From: an uncultured Rothia sp.
Lineage (GTDB): Bacteria; Actinomycetota; Actinomycetes; Actinomycetales; Micrococcaceae
NCBI RefSeq assembly: GCF_916715725.1
Contig: NZ_CAKAPD010000012.1
Location: forward strand, 1-64,000
Reading direction: 5' to 3'
Length of the DNA stretch: 64,000 bases
Shown piece after piece: positions 1 through 8,715 of the stretch. The position numbers and the translations under genes were made by a program. The notes beneath the pieces were generated by a model, which saw only the letters and a list, made by a program, of their open reading frames with translations, had not been told where the DNA came from and did not search any database. How positions within the stretch are numbered: position 1 is the stretch's first letter; the number at the start of each line of letters is the position of its first letter.

Positions 1-198
1 AAAGGGCCTTGAAAGGGTCTCAAACACCCTCTCAGACACTAAATCGCCTAGTCAGCGCGTTTTGTGGGTGCTAAAAAATCTTCAAAAAACTTCTAGAAAC
101 CTCAAAAATCTGCGAATTCCCCTCGCTGGAGCCCCAAAACAGGGTCGAAAGGCGCCCAAAGCCCTCGCCAACAAAGACAAACCAAGAAACCCCAGAGC
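1..198 (-). promoter_or_regulatory. Possible rRNA operon leader at the window edge
   Basis: No convincing gene is seen here. Read on the minus strand, the stretch ends with a motif beginning GTGTTTGAGA, similar to the leader element found just before 16S rRNA in related actinobacteria, where tyrS is often followed by an rRNA operon. The A/T-rich tract around 75-115 could hold promoter elements, but I cannot pick a -35/-10 pair with confidence. The rRNA itself would lie outside the window, so this is an inference. Confidence 0.3.
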
Positions 199-248
199 CA
201 GAGGGTAGCAGAACGATACAAGACAGAGGGCAGCAGAACGATACAAGA
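199..248. repeat. Two-copy 25-bp tandem repeat
   Basis: Positions 199-223 and 224-248 are the same 25-base unit with one T/C difference. The repeat abuts the terminator stem at 249. It lies downstream of tyrS and encodes nothing obvious. Confidence 0.85.
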
Positions 249-274
249 AGAGCCCCTCCTGATGGAGGGGCTCT
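249..274. terminator. Strong hairpin downstream of tyrS
   Basis: A perfect 11-bp GC-rich stem (249-259 with 264-274) closes on a TGAT loop. On the minus strand it follows the tyrS stop by about 120 bases and could insulate tyrS from whatever lies to the left. Confidence 0.7.
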
Positions 275-392
275 GTGTATATAGGGAACAGAAAAGGAGG
301 GACACTCCCCCACCGAACATTCAGTACTAAACACTCAGCAGAGAAGCACCCCTCCCATCTATATGTATCGAGAAGACTAAATCAGCTCTGTA

Positions 393-1697
393 TTAGATCA
401 GCTCTACAGCACCCTGGTTCTTCTTGCCGCGGCGAACCATCGCAAAACGACCGTGCAGCAGATCATCCTTAGAAATAGCTGCGTCCTCGCCCTGAACCTT
501 CACGCCGTTCACCGAAGCGCCGCCCTCCTTCAGAATGCGACGAGCCTCAGAGTTAGACTTCGCAAAGCCCAGCTCAGTCAGAACAGAAATCATGTCCAGG
601 CGGTCCTCGGACAGCTTAGCCGAAGGAAGTTCAGCAACCACAGACTCCAAGGTAGCCTCATCCAGAGCAGCGAAATCGCCCTTACCGAACAACGCCTCCG
701 AAGCAGCCACAGCCTGATCAGTAGCCTCAGTACCGTGAACCAGCGAAGTCACCAGGTACGCCAGAGTCTTCTGAGCCTCACGCTTAAACGGTTCCTTCTC
801 AACCTTCTCCGCAAACTCAGCAATCTCAGCACGAGTCAAGAAAGTAAAGACCTTCAAACGATCCAGCACATCCGCATCCGCAGTGTTCAGCCAGAACTGG
901 TAGAAAGCGTACGGCGAGCACATCTGCGGGTTCAGCCAAATAGCGTTACCCTCGCTCTTACCGAACTTAGTGCCATCAGAGTTAGTAATCAGCGGAGTAC
1001 CAATAGCGTGAACGCTCTTACCCTCCACCTTACGAATCAGCTCAGTACCGCTCGTCAGGTTACCCCACTGATCAGAACCACCGGTCTGCAGAGTACAACC
1101 GAAACGACGGTTCAGCTCCAAGAAGTCCAGGCCCTGCAGAATCTGGTACGAAAACTCGGTGTACGAAATGCCCTCGTCGGAGTTCAGGCGCTTCGCCACA
1201 ATCTCCTTCTTCACCATGGTGCCCACGCGGAAGTGCTTACCAACATCGCGCAGCAACTGCAGAGCAGACATCTGACCGCTCCAGTCCAGGTTATTCACCA
1301 TACGGGCAGCGTTCTCACCCTCGAAAGACAGGAAACGCTCAATCTGAGCACGCAGAGACTTAACCCACTCAGCAACAACCTCAGGAGAGTTCAGCACACG
1401 CTCAGACGTCTGACGCGGATCACCAATCAAACCGGTGAAACCACCCACCAAACCCAGCGGCCTGTGACCGGCCAGCTGCAGACGACGCATCACCAGCAGC
1501 TGCACCAAGTGACCCAGGTGCAAAGAAGCCGCAGTCGGATCATAACCCGTATAGAAAGTCAGGCTCTCCTCGCTCAGCGCCTTCTCCAAAGCAGCCTCAT
1601 CAGTGCTCACGTGCACCAGGCCGCGCCACTTCAGCTCCTGCCAAATATTCTCGAAGGTATCGTCATTATGCTGCGCGTTGAGGATCTCGGCAGACAT
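393..1697 (-). CDS. tyrS: Tyrosyl-tRNA synthetase
   Basis: Class I aminoacyl-tRNA synthetase that charges tRNA-Tyr in the cytosol. The 434-residue protein has the HIGH-type motif (HLGHLVQL), the tyrosine-binding region containing GGSDQWGN, the KMSKS-equivalent KFGKSEGN, and a C-terminal S4-like RNA-binding domain ending the protein. The length fits bacterial TyrRS. A start five codons upstream (1712) is possible, but the ATG at 1697 is preceded by a GGGAGAAG ribosome-binding site at proper distance, and that site would lie inside the longer version. The gene stands alone, with a hairpin downstream at 249-274. Confidence 0.97.
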   Translation of the reverse strand: MSAEILNAQHNDDTFENIWQELKWRGLVHVSTDEAALEKALSEESLTFYTGYDPTAASLHLGHLVQLLVMRRLQLAGHRPLGLVGGFTGLIGDPRQTSERVLNSPEVVAEWVKSLRAQIERFLSFEGENAARMVNNLDWSGQMSALQLLRDVGKHFRVGTMVKKEIVAKRLNSDEGISYTEFSYQILQGLDFLELNRRFGCTLQTGGSDQWGNLTSGTELIRKVEGKSVHAIGTPLITNSDGTKFGKSEGNAIWLNPQMCSPYAFYQFWLNTADADVLDRLKVFTFLTRAEIAEFAEKVEKEPFKREAQKTLAYLVTSLVHGTEATDQAVAASEALFGKGDFAALDEATLESVVAELPSAKLSEDRLDMISVLTELGFAKSNSEARRILKEGGASVNGVKVQGEDAAISKDDLLHGRFAMVRRGKKNQGAVELI

Positions 1698-1863
1698 GCT
1701 TCTCCCATTCACAAGGTAACAACGCCCGAAGGCGCTCGAACAAAATATGTAACAAGCCTAGCACCGCACCAGCCCAAACGCTCAGAAAAACCCAAGCGAG
1801 CGCCCAAACCGGTGCGGCACCGGCTCAAAGAAATAACAGATAGAGGCTACACGAGCCGCAAGG

Positions 1864-4158
1864 CTACAGACCCGCGGGCATCCGCGAACCCACCATGTGC
1901 AGGCGCTGAGTCGGACGAGTCATCGACACGTACAAGTCGCCCACAGCACCATCAGCATCATCAATCAGCTGCTGCGGCTCAACAATCACCACAACATCAA
2001 ACTCCAGGCCCTTCGCCTCCCACGGAGTCAGAACCAGCACCTGATTCTCCAACGCAGTCTGCGCGGTACCCGTACGATCAGCATGAGCACGAGCCACAGC
2101 CTGAGCCGTCTGAACATACAGGCTCGGCGGGCACACAACACCAATCAGCGCGCCACCCGAATGAGCGACCTCCTCGCTGACCACGGCCACGGTCTGCTCC
2201 ACAACAGACTCGGCGGCAACCTCATGAACCAGCGGAGGCCACTGGCCCTCACGCACCGCACGAGGCGCAGACACCTCATAACCAGCAGCCTGAGCAACCG
2301 ACACCGCCGCCTCAGCAATCTGAGCCGGAGTACGGTAATTAATCGTCAGCTCCTCCAGAGTGAAACGCTCACCCACAAACGGCTCCAACGCCTGCGACCA
2401 CGACGAAGCAGCCGCAGCAGAAGAAGCCTGAGCAATATCGCCCACAATCGTAAACGACTTCATCGGGCAACGACGCATCAGCAAACGCCACTGCATGGGT
2501 GAAAGCTCCTGAGCCTCATCCACCACAATATGGCCATACGCCCACGTACGATCAGCCGACGCCGCAGCCGCAGCAGTCATACGCTCGCCACGAACCTCAT
2601 TCATCATCGCAATCTGCTCAGGAGTAATCACACCATCAGCGCCAATATCCTCCAGCGACTGGTGAACATTCTCCAGAGCCTTCGCCGCATTCTCAAGGTT
2701 CGCGCGATGCTCCGCCGCGGCACGAGCCGCAGCAGCCGCACCGGTCACCTTCGAAAAATCACCCAAAAGCTCAGCGGCCTCATCCAGCAGAGGAACATCA
2801 GCCTCCGTGAAGGGGGCATCCGCCGGGCGGGCCAGCAGCTCACGCTCAGCCTTCGACAACTCACGAGTCGCAGACTCCAGATAGTGCGGCTTCGAAAACA
2901 GCGAACGCAACAGAGTCTCCGGCGACAGCGGCATCCACGCCAAGTTCAAGGCACGGCGCACATCCATCGAAGCACGCACATCATCCTGCAGATACGGACG
3001 CTCCACCACACGACCCGCCGCACGGTTCAGCTGATCATCCAGCTTCGCGGTCAGCTCCTTCAACAGAATCTTCACGAACGTCTCACGAGCCTCATTATGG
3101 GGCTTACCCGTCGAACGAGCACGAGAACGAGCCGAACGAACCATCTCCGGAGTCAGCTCAACATCAGTACCCTCAACATTCAGACGCTGAACCTGAGCCG
3201 GCACCTTCTGACGATCCGCCACCGCACGCTTAATAACCTTCACCATGCGCAAATCGCCCTTCAACGCGGCAACCGCGCGGTCCTTCTCAGGCACAGCACG
3301 CAGACCCGGGTACAGGGTCGCCAACGAAGCCATCACCACGCCGGTCTCACCCAGCGAAGGAAGCACACGCTCGATATACCACATGAACGAATTCGACGGA
3401 CCAACCACCAGCACGCCAGCCTTCGACAGGCGCTCACGGTTTGTGTACAGCAGGTACGCCGCACGATGCAGCGCCACAGCAGTCTTACCGGTACCCGGGC
3501 CACCCTGCACAACACGCACACCCGGCAGCTCCGAGCGGATAATCACATCCTGCTCAGCCTGAATCGTCGCCACAATATCGCCCATGCGGCCGGTACGCTT
3601 CTTATTCAACGCCGCCAACAGAGCACCCTCACCGTGGAGGGTGTCCTCATCCTGCAGCATCTCCGAATCGAAGACCTCATCCTCAATATTTACGACAGTG
3701 CGGCCCTCAAGCATCAGGTGACGGCGGCGGCGCACACCCATCGAGTGGAAAGCAGTCGCCTGATAGAAGGTACCCGCCTCCGGGGCACGCCAGTCCATCA
3801 GCAGACGCTGCTGATTGCTATCCGTAATACCAATACGACCGATATAACGCACCGCATCAGCGCCCTCACGGTCCATATCCAGTCGGCCAAACGTCAGACG
3901 AGAATCCACAGCATTCAGCTGCGCCAAACGATCCTCATAGTGAGTAGCAAAAGAGTCACGCTCCGAACGGTTCTGATGACCGCCCACCGCCTGATTCTTA
4001 CGCACAGCAGCCAGCTTCTCAGCCGTCTCCTCACGGAGCTCATCCAGGCGAGCATACACGCGAGCAACATACTCACGCTCCGCAGCCATCTGCTCAGCAA
4101 ACAGCTTCTCAGCCGCCGAAGAATCAGCAGACTGCTGGGGTAGAGATTCAGATGACAC
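1864..4158 (-). CDS. helR: HelD/HelR-type UvrD-like ATPase associated with RNA polymerase
   Basis: Superfamily 1 ATPase of 764 residues. An N-terminal Glu/Ala-rich probable coiled coil (about residues 15-60) precedes a Walker A GGPGTGKT at about 219-226; a Walker B VVDEAQEL follows in the C-terminal half, with the SF1 motif MTRPTQRLH near the end. Proteins of this layout (HelD in Bacillus, HelR in actinobacteria) release or recycle stalled RNA polymerase, and some actinobacterial members protect against rifamycins; that role here is inferred from family. The start is GTG, with AAGGAGCTTAC directly before it. The neighbours tyrS and apt give no further clue. The symbol is tentative because HelD subclasses cannot be separated by eye. 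Confidence 0.82.
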   Translation of the reverse strand: MSSESLPQQSADSSAAEKLFAEQMAAEREYVARVYARLDELREETAEKLAAVRKNQAVGGHQNRSERDSFATHYEDRLAQLNAVDSRLTFGRLDMDREGADAVRYIGRIGITDSNQQRLLMDWRAPEAGTFYQATAFHSMGVRRRRHLMLEGRTVVNIEDEVFDSEMLQDEDTLHGEGALLAALNKKRTGRMGDIVATIQAEQDVIIRSELPGVRVVQGGPGTGKTAVALHRAAYLLYTNRERLSKAGVLVVGPSNSFMWYIERVLPSLGETGVVMASLATLYPGLRAVPEKDRAVAALKGDLRMVKVIKRAVADRQKVPAQVQRLNVEGTDVELTPEMVRSARSRARSTGKPHNEARETFVKILLKELTAKLDDQLNRAAGRVVERPYLQDDVRASMDVRRALNLAWMPLSPETLLRSLFSKPHYLESATRELSKAERELLARPADAPFTEADVPLLDEAAELLGDFSKVTGAAAAARAAAEHRANLENAAKALENVHQSLEDIGADGVITPEQIAMMNEVRGERMTAAAAASADRTWAYGHIVVDEAQELSPMQWRLLMRRCPMKSFTIVGDIAQASSAAAASSWSQALEPFVGERFTLEELTINYRTPAQIAEAAVSVAQAAGYEVSAPRAVREGQWPPLVHEVAAESVVEQTVAVVSEEVAHSGGALIGVVCPPSLYVQTAQAVARAHADRTGTAQTALENQVLVLTPWEAKGLEFDVVVIVEPQQLIDDADGAVGDLYVSMTRPTQRLHMVGSRMPAGL

Positions 4159-4297
4159 GTAAGCTCCTTAAACCTATGGTGTCTCAAAGACAGGGTGCGA
4201 CAGACACCCAAAAATACGGGTCACTATTTTACAGGACAGGCTCCGAAGGGCAGAAATATTACCCCCGTAGAAAACCCGCACCGGCCCATACAGAAAA

Positions 4298-4326
4298 GTG
4301 CCCCACCGGCTCAACCGGCAGGGCAC
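4298..4326 (-). terminator. Intrinsic terminator of apt
   Basis: An interrupted GC stem (GTGCCC..CCGG pairing with CCGG..GGGCAC) is followed on the minus strand by TTTTCTG. It lies 59 bases after the apt stop and before the helR start. The rest of 4159-4384 shows no gene. Confidence 0.75.
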
Positions 4327-4384
4327 CCCTCATCACTATCAGCTACACACGCCCAACCGGCGGTAAGCCTCAAACTCTATAAAA

Positions 4385-4960
4385 CTACTTCGACGGCAGC
4401 GGGTACTCAGACACCAAGCTCAGCGTCTCAAGACGGTAACCATCCAACGCCTCACGACCGCCCAGACCATCCAGCTCCAGAAGAGCGCCAACGCCGGCAA
4501 CCTTCAGGTTCGCGCGCTCCACCAGCTTCGCGGCAGCCACCAGGGTACCGCCAGTCGCCAGCAGATCATCCAGCAGAAGCACACGAGTACCCGGAGCGAA
4601 ATCATTACAGTGAATCTCAATCGCCGCGCTACCGTACTCCAGCGCATACTCCTCACGGTACGTCTCACGCGGAAGCTTACCCGCCTTACGAACCGTCATC
4701 ACGCCAGTGCCGGTAGCGTACGCGAGCGCAGAAGCCAGCAAGAAACCGCGAGCCTCAACACCAGCCACCACATCAAACTGACCCTCAAAACGAGTAGCCA
4801 GCTCATCAATGCACGCCTTGAACACCTCAGCATTAGCGAAGAGAGTGGTCACATCGTAAAAGAGGATACCCTCATGCGGGTAATTCGGAATCGTAGCGCA
4901 AGCAGCCGGAATCAACTGCTCAATAGGGGTTCGCGAAGCCTCAGAAGCGGGAACGCTCAT
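4385..4960 (-). CDS. apt: Adenine phosphoribosyltransferase
   Basis: Purine salvage enzyme converting adenine and PRPP to AMP. The 191-residue protein shows the APRT signatures GVEARGFLLASALA and the PRPP-binding loop LLLDDLLATGGTL, as well as the N-terminal PNYPHEGILFYD segment typical of bacterial Apt. Length is slightly above the usual 170-180, from a short N-terminal extension. A GAGAGAG purine stretch precedes the ATG. It follows the acyl-CoA ligase with a 134-bp upstream gap and ends in its own terminator. Confidence 0.95.
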   Translation of the reverse strand: MSVPASEASRTPIEQLIPAACATIPNYPHEGILFYDVTTLFANAEVFKACIDELATRFEGQFDVVAGVEARGFLLASALAYATGTGVMTVRKAGKLPRETYREEYALEYGSAAIEIHCNDFAPGTRVLLLDDLLATGGTLVAAAKLVERANLKVAGVGALLELDGLGGREALDGYRLETLSLVSEYPLPSK

Positions 4961-5094
4961 GCTCTCTCTTTCGTGAAGGGGATAGTCCCGAAAAAAACAC
5001 CCGGGAACAATAACGCGGTAGAAGCCGCCTACAAAATTCTACCCTCTTCACCCGCGCTTGTCCTCAGATGAGCGACAAGAACCATCTGCCGGGA

Positions 5095-6699
5095 TTAGCC
5101 TCTCTGAATCACAACCCGCAAGTCACGCTTAAGAATCTTGCCGGTCGGCCCCAGCGGCATGCTCTCCACCATCACGTAGCGGCGAGGATACTTATACGCC
5201 GCCAAACGAGTACGCGCCAACGCATTCAACTCCGCCTGCAGCACGCCCTCATCAGCACCCGGACGCGGCATCACCACGGCGACAATCTCCTCGCCCACGC
5301 GCTCATCCGGCACGCCCAACACAGCTACCGACTGCACCTGCTCATGGGTATAGAGAACATCCTCAATCTCACGCGGATACACCGAATAGCCGTTACGCAG
5401 AACCATGTCCTTAATACGGTCCACAATAAAAATATTGCCCTGCTCATCAACACGAGCAACGTCGCCGGTCGCAAACCACTCGCCGTCAAAAACCTCAGCA
5501 GTAGCCGCCGGATTGTTCCAGTAGCCAGCCATCACATTCTCACCGCGCACCCACAGCTGACCGCTCACGCCCGGCGCGCACTCTGAACCTTGCGGGCAAC
5601 GGACCTGCACCTGCACGCCCGGCAGCACACGACCCACCGAACCGAGCACCATGCCAAACTCCGCCTGATTAAACGAAACCACCGGCGACGTCTCACTCAA
5701 ACCGTAACCCTCATACACCGGGCACTCAATCAGTGTTTTCAACGCAGAATGCACCGGCGCAGGCAGCGGCGAACCGCCCGAAATACCGAAACGGATGCGA
5801 CCACGCAGCGAGCGCGCACGCTCAGGCTCAGCCTCCAGCGCCGCCGCCAACGACACATACATGCTCGGGACCGCAGCCAACACCGACACCCCGGCACGCT
5901 CCATCAGATTCAGCGCACCATCAGGGGTAAAACGCGGCAGCAAAGCAACCGTAGCCGACGCCGCAAACGCCGCGTTCATCGACACCGTCTGACCGAACGC
6001 GTGGAACAGCGGAAGACCGCCAAAAATGACGTCCTCAGCGGTGAAACCAAAAACGCTCACGCAGCTACGAGCATTCGAGAGGATATTCGCGTGAGTCAGC
6101 GTCGCGCCCTTCGGACGACCAGTCGTACCCGAGGTGTACAGAATAATCGCCGGGTCACTCGCCGCCACCGGGACAGGCTCCAGAACAGCAGCCGACGGAA
6201 CAGCATCCGACAGCGCGCTATCGGCAGGCGCATCAAAAGGAGCCACCGGCGAACCCTCTCCCCCGGTGAAAATCTCACAACGAACCGAACCGTTCTTCAC
6301 CGGTACCGTCGAGGAAGCCTCCGACGCCAGACGAGTACCCGCAAAAGCAAAAAGCACCTTTGCCCCGCTATCGCGCAGATGATAGTCCAGCTCAGCACCC
6401 GACAACAGCGGATTCAACGGAACACAAATCGCACCCGCAGCCACAATGCCGTAATACAACGCCGGCATCAACGCTACATTCGGCATAGACAACGCAACAC
6501 GGTCGCCACGCTCAACGCCGAGCGCCGCCACATGACGCTGAACCTGCGCAGCCGCAGACGCCAACTGCGCGTAGCTCACCACCTGCACATCAGCAGAGTC
6601 AGAAGCCGGAATCGCCAAAGCCGCCTTGGCCCCAGAACCAGAAGCAGCCTCCGCCAAAAGGTAGGCAATATTGTTCGCTGAATCGTGCATTTCAGACAT
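5095..6699 (-). CDS. AMP-dependent acyl-CoA synthetase (fatty acid-CoA ligase family)
   Basis: ANL-superfamily adenylating enzyme, 534 residues, which would activate a carboxylic acid to acyl-AMP and then acyl-CoA. It has the P-loop-like motif YTSGTTGRPKGATLTH, the YGLSETSPV motif, the hinge region ATGDVARVDEQGNIFIVDR, and the catalytic lysine near the C-terminus in GPTGKILKRDL. The closest functional label is long-chain fatty acid-CoA ligase, but substrate chain length cannot be read from sequence. It lies 164 bases downstream of argR in the same direction; I see no terminator between them. The start has only a weak ribosome-binding site, and a second ATG three codons in is an alternative. 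Confidence 0.88.
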   Translation of the reverse strand: MSEMHDSANNIAYLLAEAASGSGAKAALAIPASDSADVQVVSYAQLASAAAQVQRHVAALGVERGDRVALSMPNVALMPALYYGIVAAGAICVPLNPLLSGAELDYHLRDSGAKVLFAFAGTRLASEASSTVPVKNGSVRCEIFTGGEGSPVAPFDAPADSALSDAVPSAAVLEPVPVAASDPAIILYTSGTTGRPKGATLTHANILSNARSCVSVFGFTAEDVIFGGLPLFHAFGQTVSMNAAFAASATVALLPRFTPDGALNLMERAGVSVLAAVPSMYVSLAAALEAEPERARSLRGRIRFGISGGSPLPAPVHSALKTLIECPVYEGYGLSETSPVVSFNQAEFGMVLGSVGRVLPGVQVQVRCPQGSECAPGVSGQLWVRGENVMAGYWNNPAATAEVFDGEWFATGDVARVDEQGNIFIVDRIKDMVLRNGYSVYPREIEDVLYTHEQVQSVAVLGVPDERVGEEIVAVVMPRPGADEGVLQAELNALARTRLAAYKYPRRYVMVESMPLGPTGKILKRDLRVVIQRG

Positions 6700-6863
6700 G
6701 ATAGAAAACTCTCACCACAGAAAAATCGGTAAATCTAAAAAGGAGAAGCCGAGCTAGAAGCCCGGCAAGGAGCCCGGAAAAGAGCCCAAAGACAGCAGAA
6801 GGGCGTACCTTCAACCGCTCCCCCCGAAACATCAGAAGAACAGCGCAAGATACGCCCCAGCTA

Positions 6864-7349
6864 CTACTGAGCAGCAGACCAATCCAAGAAGCTCTCGGCA
6901 AGCGCAGCCCCACCATTGGGGTCACGAGTAACCACAATGACCGTATCGTCACCGGCAATAGTGCCCATGATCGCTTCAAGACCGCCCTGGTCAATCGACG
7001 ACGCCAAGAACTGCGCGGCACCCGGAGGAGTACGCAGAACCGTAATATTCGCCGAACCCTCAGCGGTAATCAGCAGCTCCTTAAACAGGGAAATCATACG
7101 GGCATCAGGTGCAGTACCGCCGCCACGACGAGCAGGATAATTCGGCACAGCATAAATCAAGCCGGCGCCTTCATCACGGATGCGCTCAGCGCCAATTTCA
7201 ACAAGATCACGGGAAAGGGTCGCCTGAGTAACCTTCATACCATCATCGGTCAGGTACTGCGCCAGTTCAGCCTGGGAGCGGACACGTCGGGTCTGCAGCA
7301 ATTCAACGATGCGTGCCTGACGCGCGATCTTGGTCGAGGGGAAAGGCAT
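6864..7349 (-). CDS. argR: Arginine repressor ArgR
   Basis: Hexameric arginine-responsive regulator of arginine metabolism genes. The 161-residue protein has an N-terminal winged helix (SQAELAQYLTDDGMKVTQATLSRDLVEIGA) and a C-terminal oligomerization/arginine-binding domain including the segment GTIAGDDTVIVV. A longer frame starts at 7421, but the ATG at 7349 has AGGAAGAAGAG in front and gives the family length. Unlike many actinobacteria, no arginine biosynthesis gene is next to it here. An 18-bp palindrome lies upstream (7447-7464). Confidence 0.93.
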   Translation of the reverse strand: MPFPSTKIARQARIVELLQTRRVRSQAELAQYLTDDGMKVTQATLSRDLVEIGAERIRDEGAGLIYAVPNYPARRGGGTAPDARMISLFKELLITAEGSANITVLRTPPGAAQFLASSIDQGGLEAIMGTIAGDDTVIVVTRDPNGGAALAESFLDWSAAQ

Positions 7350-7436
7350 AATATCTCTTCTTCCTACGGTGCCAATCACGAATTCAGAACGGAGCTGCCC
7401 AACGGTGGCGCAGCGCAACATTCTTTACTACCCAAG

Positions 7437-7464
7437 ATAATACATATGCACATAAATATGCGCA
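7437..7464 (-). promoter_or_regulatory. Candidate argR promoter with ARG-box-like palindrome
   Basis: On the minus strand a TATTAT hexamer (7437-7442) lies directly downstream of an imperfect, A/T-centred 18-bp palindrome (7447-7464) with TGC/GCA ends. ARG boxes are 18-bp A/T-rich palindromes, so autoregulation by ArgR is plausible; the match to a specific consensus is loose. The rest of the 395-bp gap 7350-7744 contains the terminator at 7658-7705 and no gene I can support. Confidence 0.4.
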
Positions 7465-7657
7465 CCAAATACGGATTATTCCAAGATATGGGGGAAATTT
7501 CAGGGTTTATCTCACCAGCTGTCACGCAAAACGCCGCGAATGTAACGTGTATCTACACATTCGGGCGCATAACCTCGCAATGAATGCATAGCGTGCAAGA
7601 ACATTGTGGGCTGGTGCGCCGCGCCGGTCAAGAGACCTCCGACAGGCGAGCATGAAA

Positions 7658-7705
7658 AAGGAGCCCGCCTCCAGCAACACCACGTGCGCCAGAAACAGGC
7701 TCCTT
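7658..7705 (-). terminator. Terminator of the acidic membrane protein gene
   Basis: Eight-bp arms (7658-7665 and 7698-7705) enclose a 32-base partly self-complementary loop and are followed on the minus strand by a T run. It lies 40 bases after the stop at 7745. Confidence 0.7.
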
Positions 7706-7744
7706 CAACAAAACTTCGAGGTAAATCCTCAGGACTCAGAACGC

Positions 7745-8524
7745 CTAGCGTTCATCCTCCACCAGACCATCCAGGTCCTCATACTCGACATCGCGCGATC
7801 GGCGGTTCAGCCACACAGCAAAACCCAGGCCCAGCAGAAGCACCAGCACCGCACCAACAATACTTGCGATACCGGCAAAACGCTCAGCATTCACGCTGTC
7901 CTCAGTCACAGGCTTCAACGTGCCCTTCTCAGCGGTGTAGACGACCTCAAGAGTGCCGCCCTTCTCCACCAACAGGCCGTCTACCTCACGCGGGAACTCG
8001 GAGGGAACATCACCAGTCTGCGAACCACGGAACTCAATCGGAGCACCCGAAGTCACCTGATACTTATCCTTCAGGTTCGACACATAGGTCTTACCATTCA
8101 GCGCGTCATCAGCCGGCAGGTTGCCCTTATAACGAGCAACATTACCCTTCGTAATCAGGTCAGGAGTCAAATCCTGGTAGGTGCCCTGAATGACCCAGCT
8201 CTTACCGGCATACTCGGCGTTATTATTCACCGACGCAAAAGCACGGACACCCGCAATAGCCAAAACAATGGAAAGAATAACCGCAACAGCAGCAGAAAGA
8301 ACCGACAGCCAGTTCACACCCGGACGGTCATCCAGCTCTTCCTCACTCATCGCGAAAAGAGAGGAGTTCTCTTCTTCATCGTCGTAATCCTCGTACTCGT
8401 CGTACTCCTCATACTCAGGGTCTTCATACTCAGAGTCATCGTACTGAGAATCCTCGAAATAGGTTTCTTCGACCTCAGACTGCGACAGCTCGTCCTGCTC
8501 GCGCGAGTTCTCTCGATTAGCCAT
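7745..8524 (-). CDS. Membrane protein with acidic Tyr/Glu/Asp-rich N-terminal tail
   Basis: I do not recognise a family. The 259-residue protein starts with a roughly 70-residue tail dominated by Glu, Asp and Tyr (repeats like YEDPEYEEYDEYEDYDDEEE), then a first membrane helix (about 72-95), a predicted extracytoplasmic region of about 115 residues, and a second helix near the C-terminus (VGAVLVLLLGLGFAVWL) followed by a short charged tail. The ATG at 8524 is chosen because GGGAGAGAG lies just before it; the longer frame starts with GTG inside that site. It resembles the general plan of small actinobacterial envelope proteins with an aromatic/acidic tail, but no function is assigned. Confidence 0.75.
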   Translation of the reverse strand: MANRENSREQDELSQSEVEETYFEDSQYDDSEYEDPEYEEYDEYEDYDDEEENSSLFAMSEEELDDRPGVNWLSVLSAAVAVILSIVLAIAGVRAFASVNNNAEYAGKSWVIQGTYQDLTPDLITKGNVARYKGNLPADDALNGKTYVSNLKDKYQVTSGAPIEFRGSQTGDVPSEFPREVDGLLVEKGGTLEVVYTAEKGTLKPVTEDSVNAERFAGIASIVGAVLVLLLGLGFAVWLNRRSRDVEYEDLDGLVEDER

Positions 8525-8649
8525 TACTCTCTCCCTCACTTCATCTATCTTCTAGGGTACCCATAACCACATGAGTTCACCAAGGAAAGCGCTTATCAGC
8601 GCTTCATGAACACACCGACGGGTAAACCCACGACGCAACGCCAAAAGCT

Positions 8650-8680
8650 ACGGGGTGGGAGCCAGCGACTCCCACCCCGT
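8650..8680 (-). terminator. Terminator of pheST
   Basis: A perfect 12-bp GC stem (8650-8661 with 8669-8680) with a 7-base loop, 36 bases after the pheT stop. Confidence 0.75.
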
Positions 8681-8715
8681 CAGCACTAGGCACTACGCCA
8701 TAGGGTTAGACCCGG

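Noticed and set aside
199..248. CRISPR-like repeat
   Set aside because: Only two units with no spacers between them; no cas genes.
453..2180. Long plus-strand open frame across tyrS
   Set aside because: Antisense to a clear tyrS; Arg/Ser/Thr/Gln-rich composition and no family match. It arises from codon bias.
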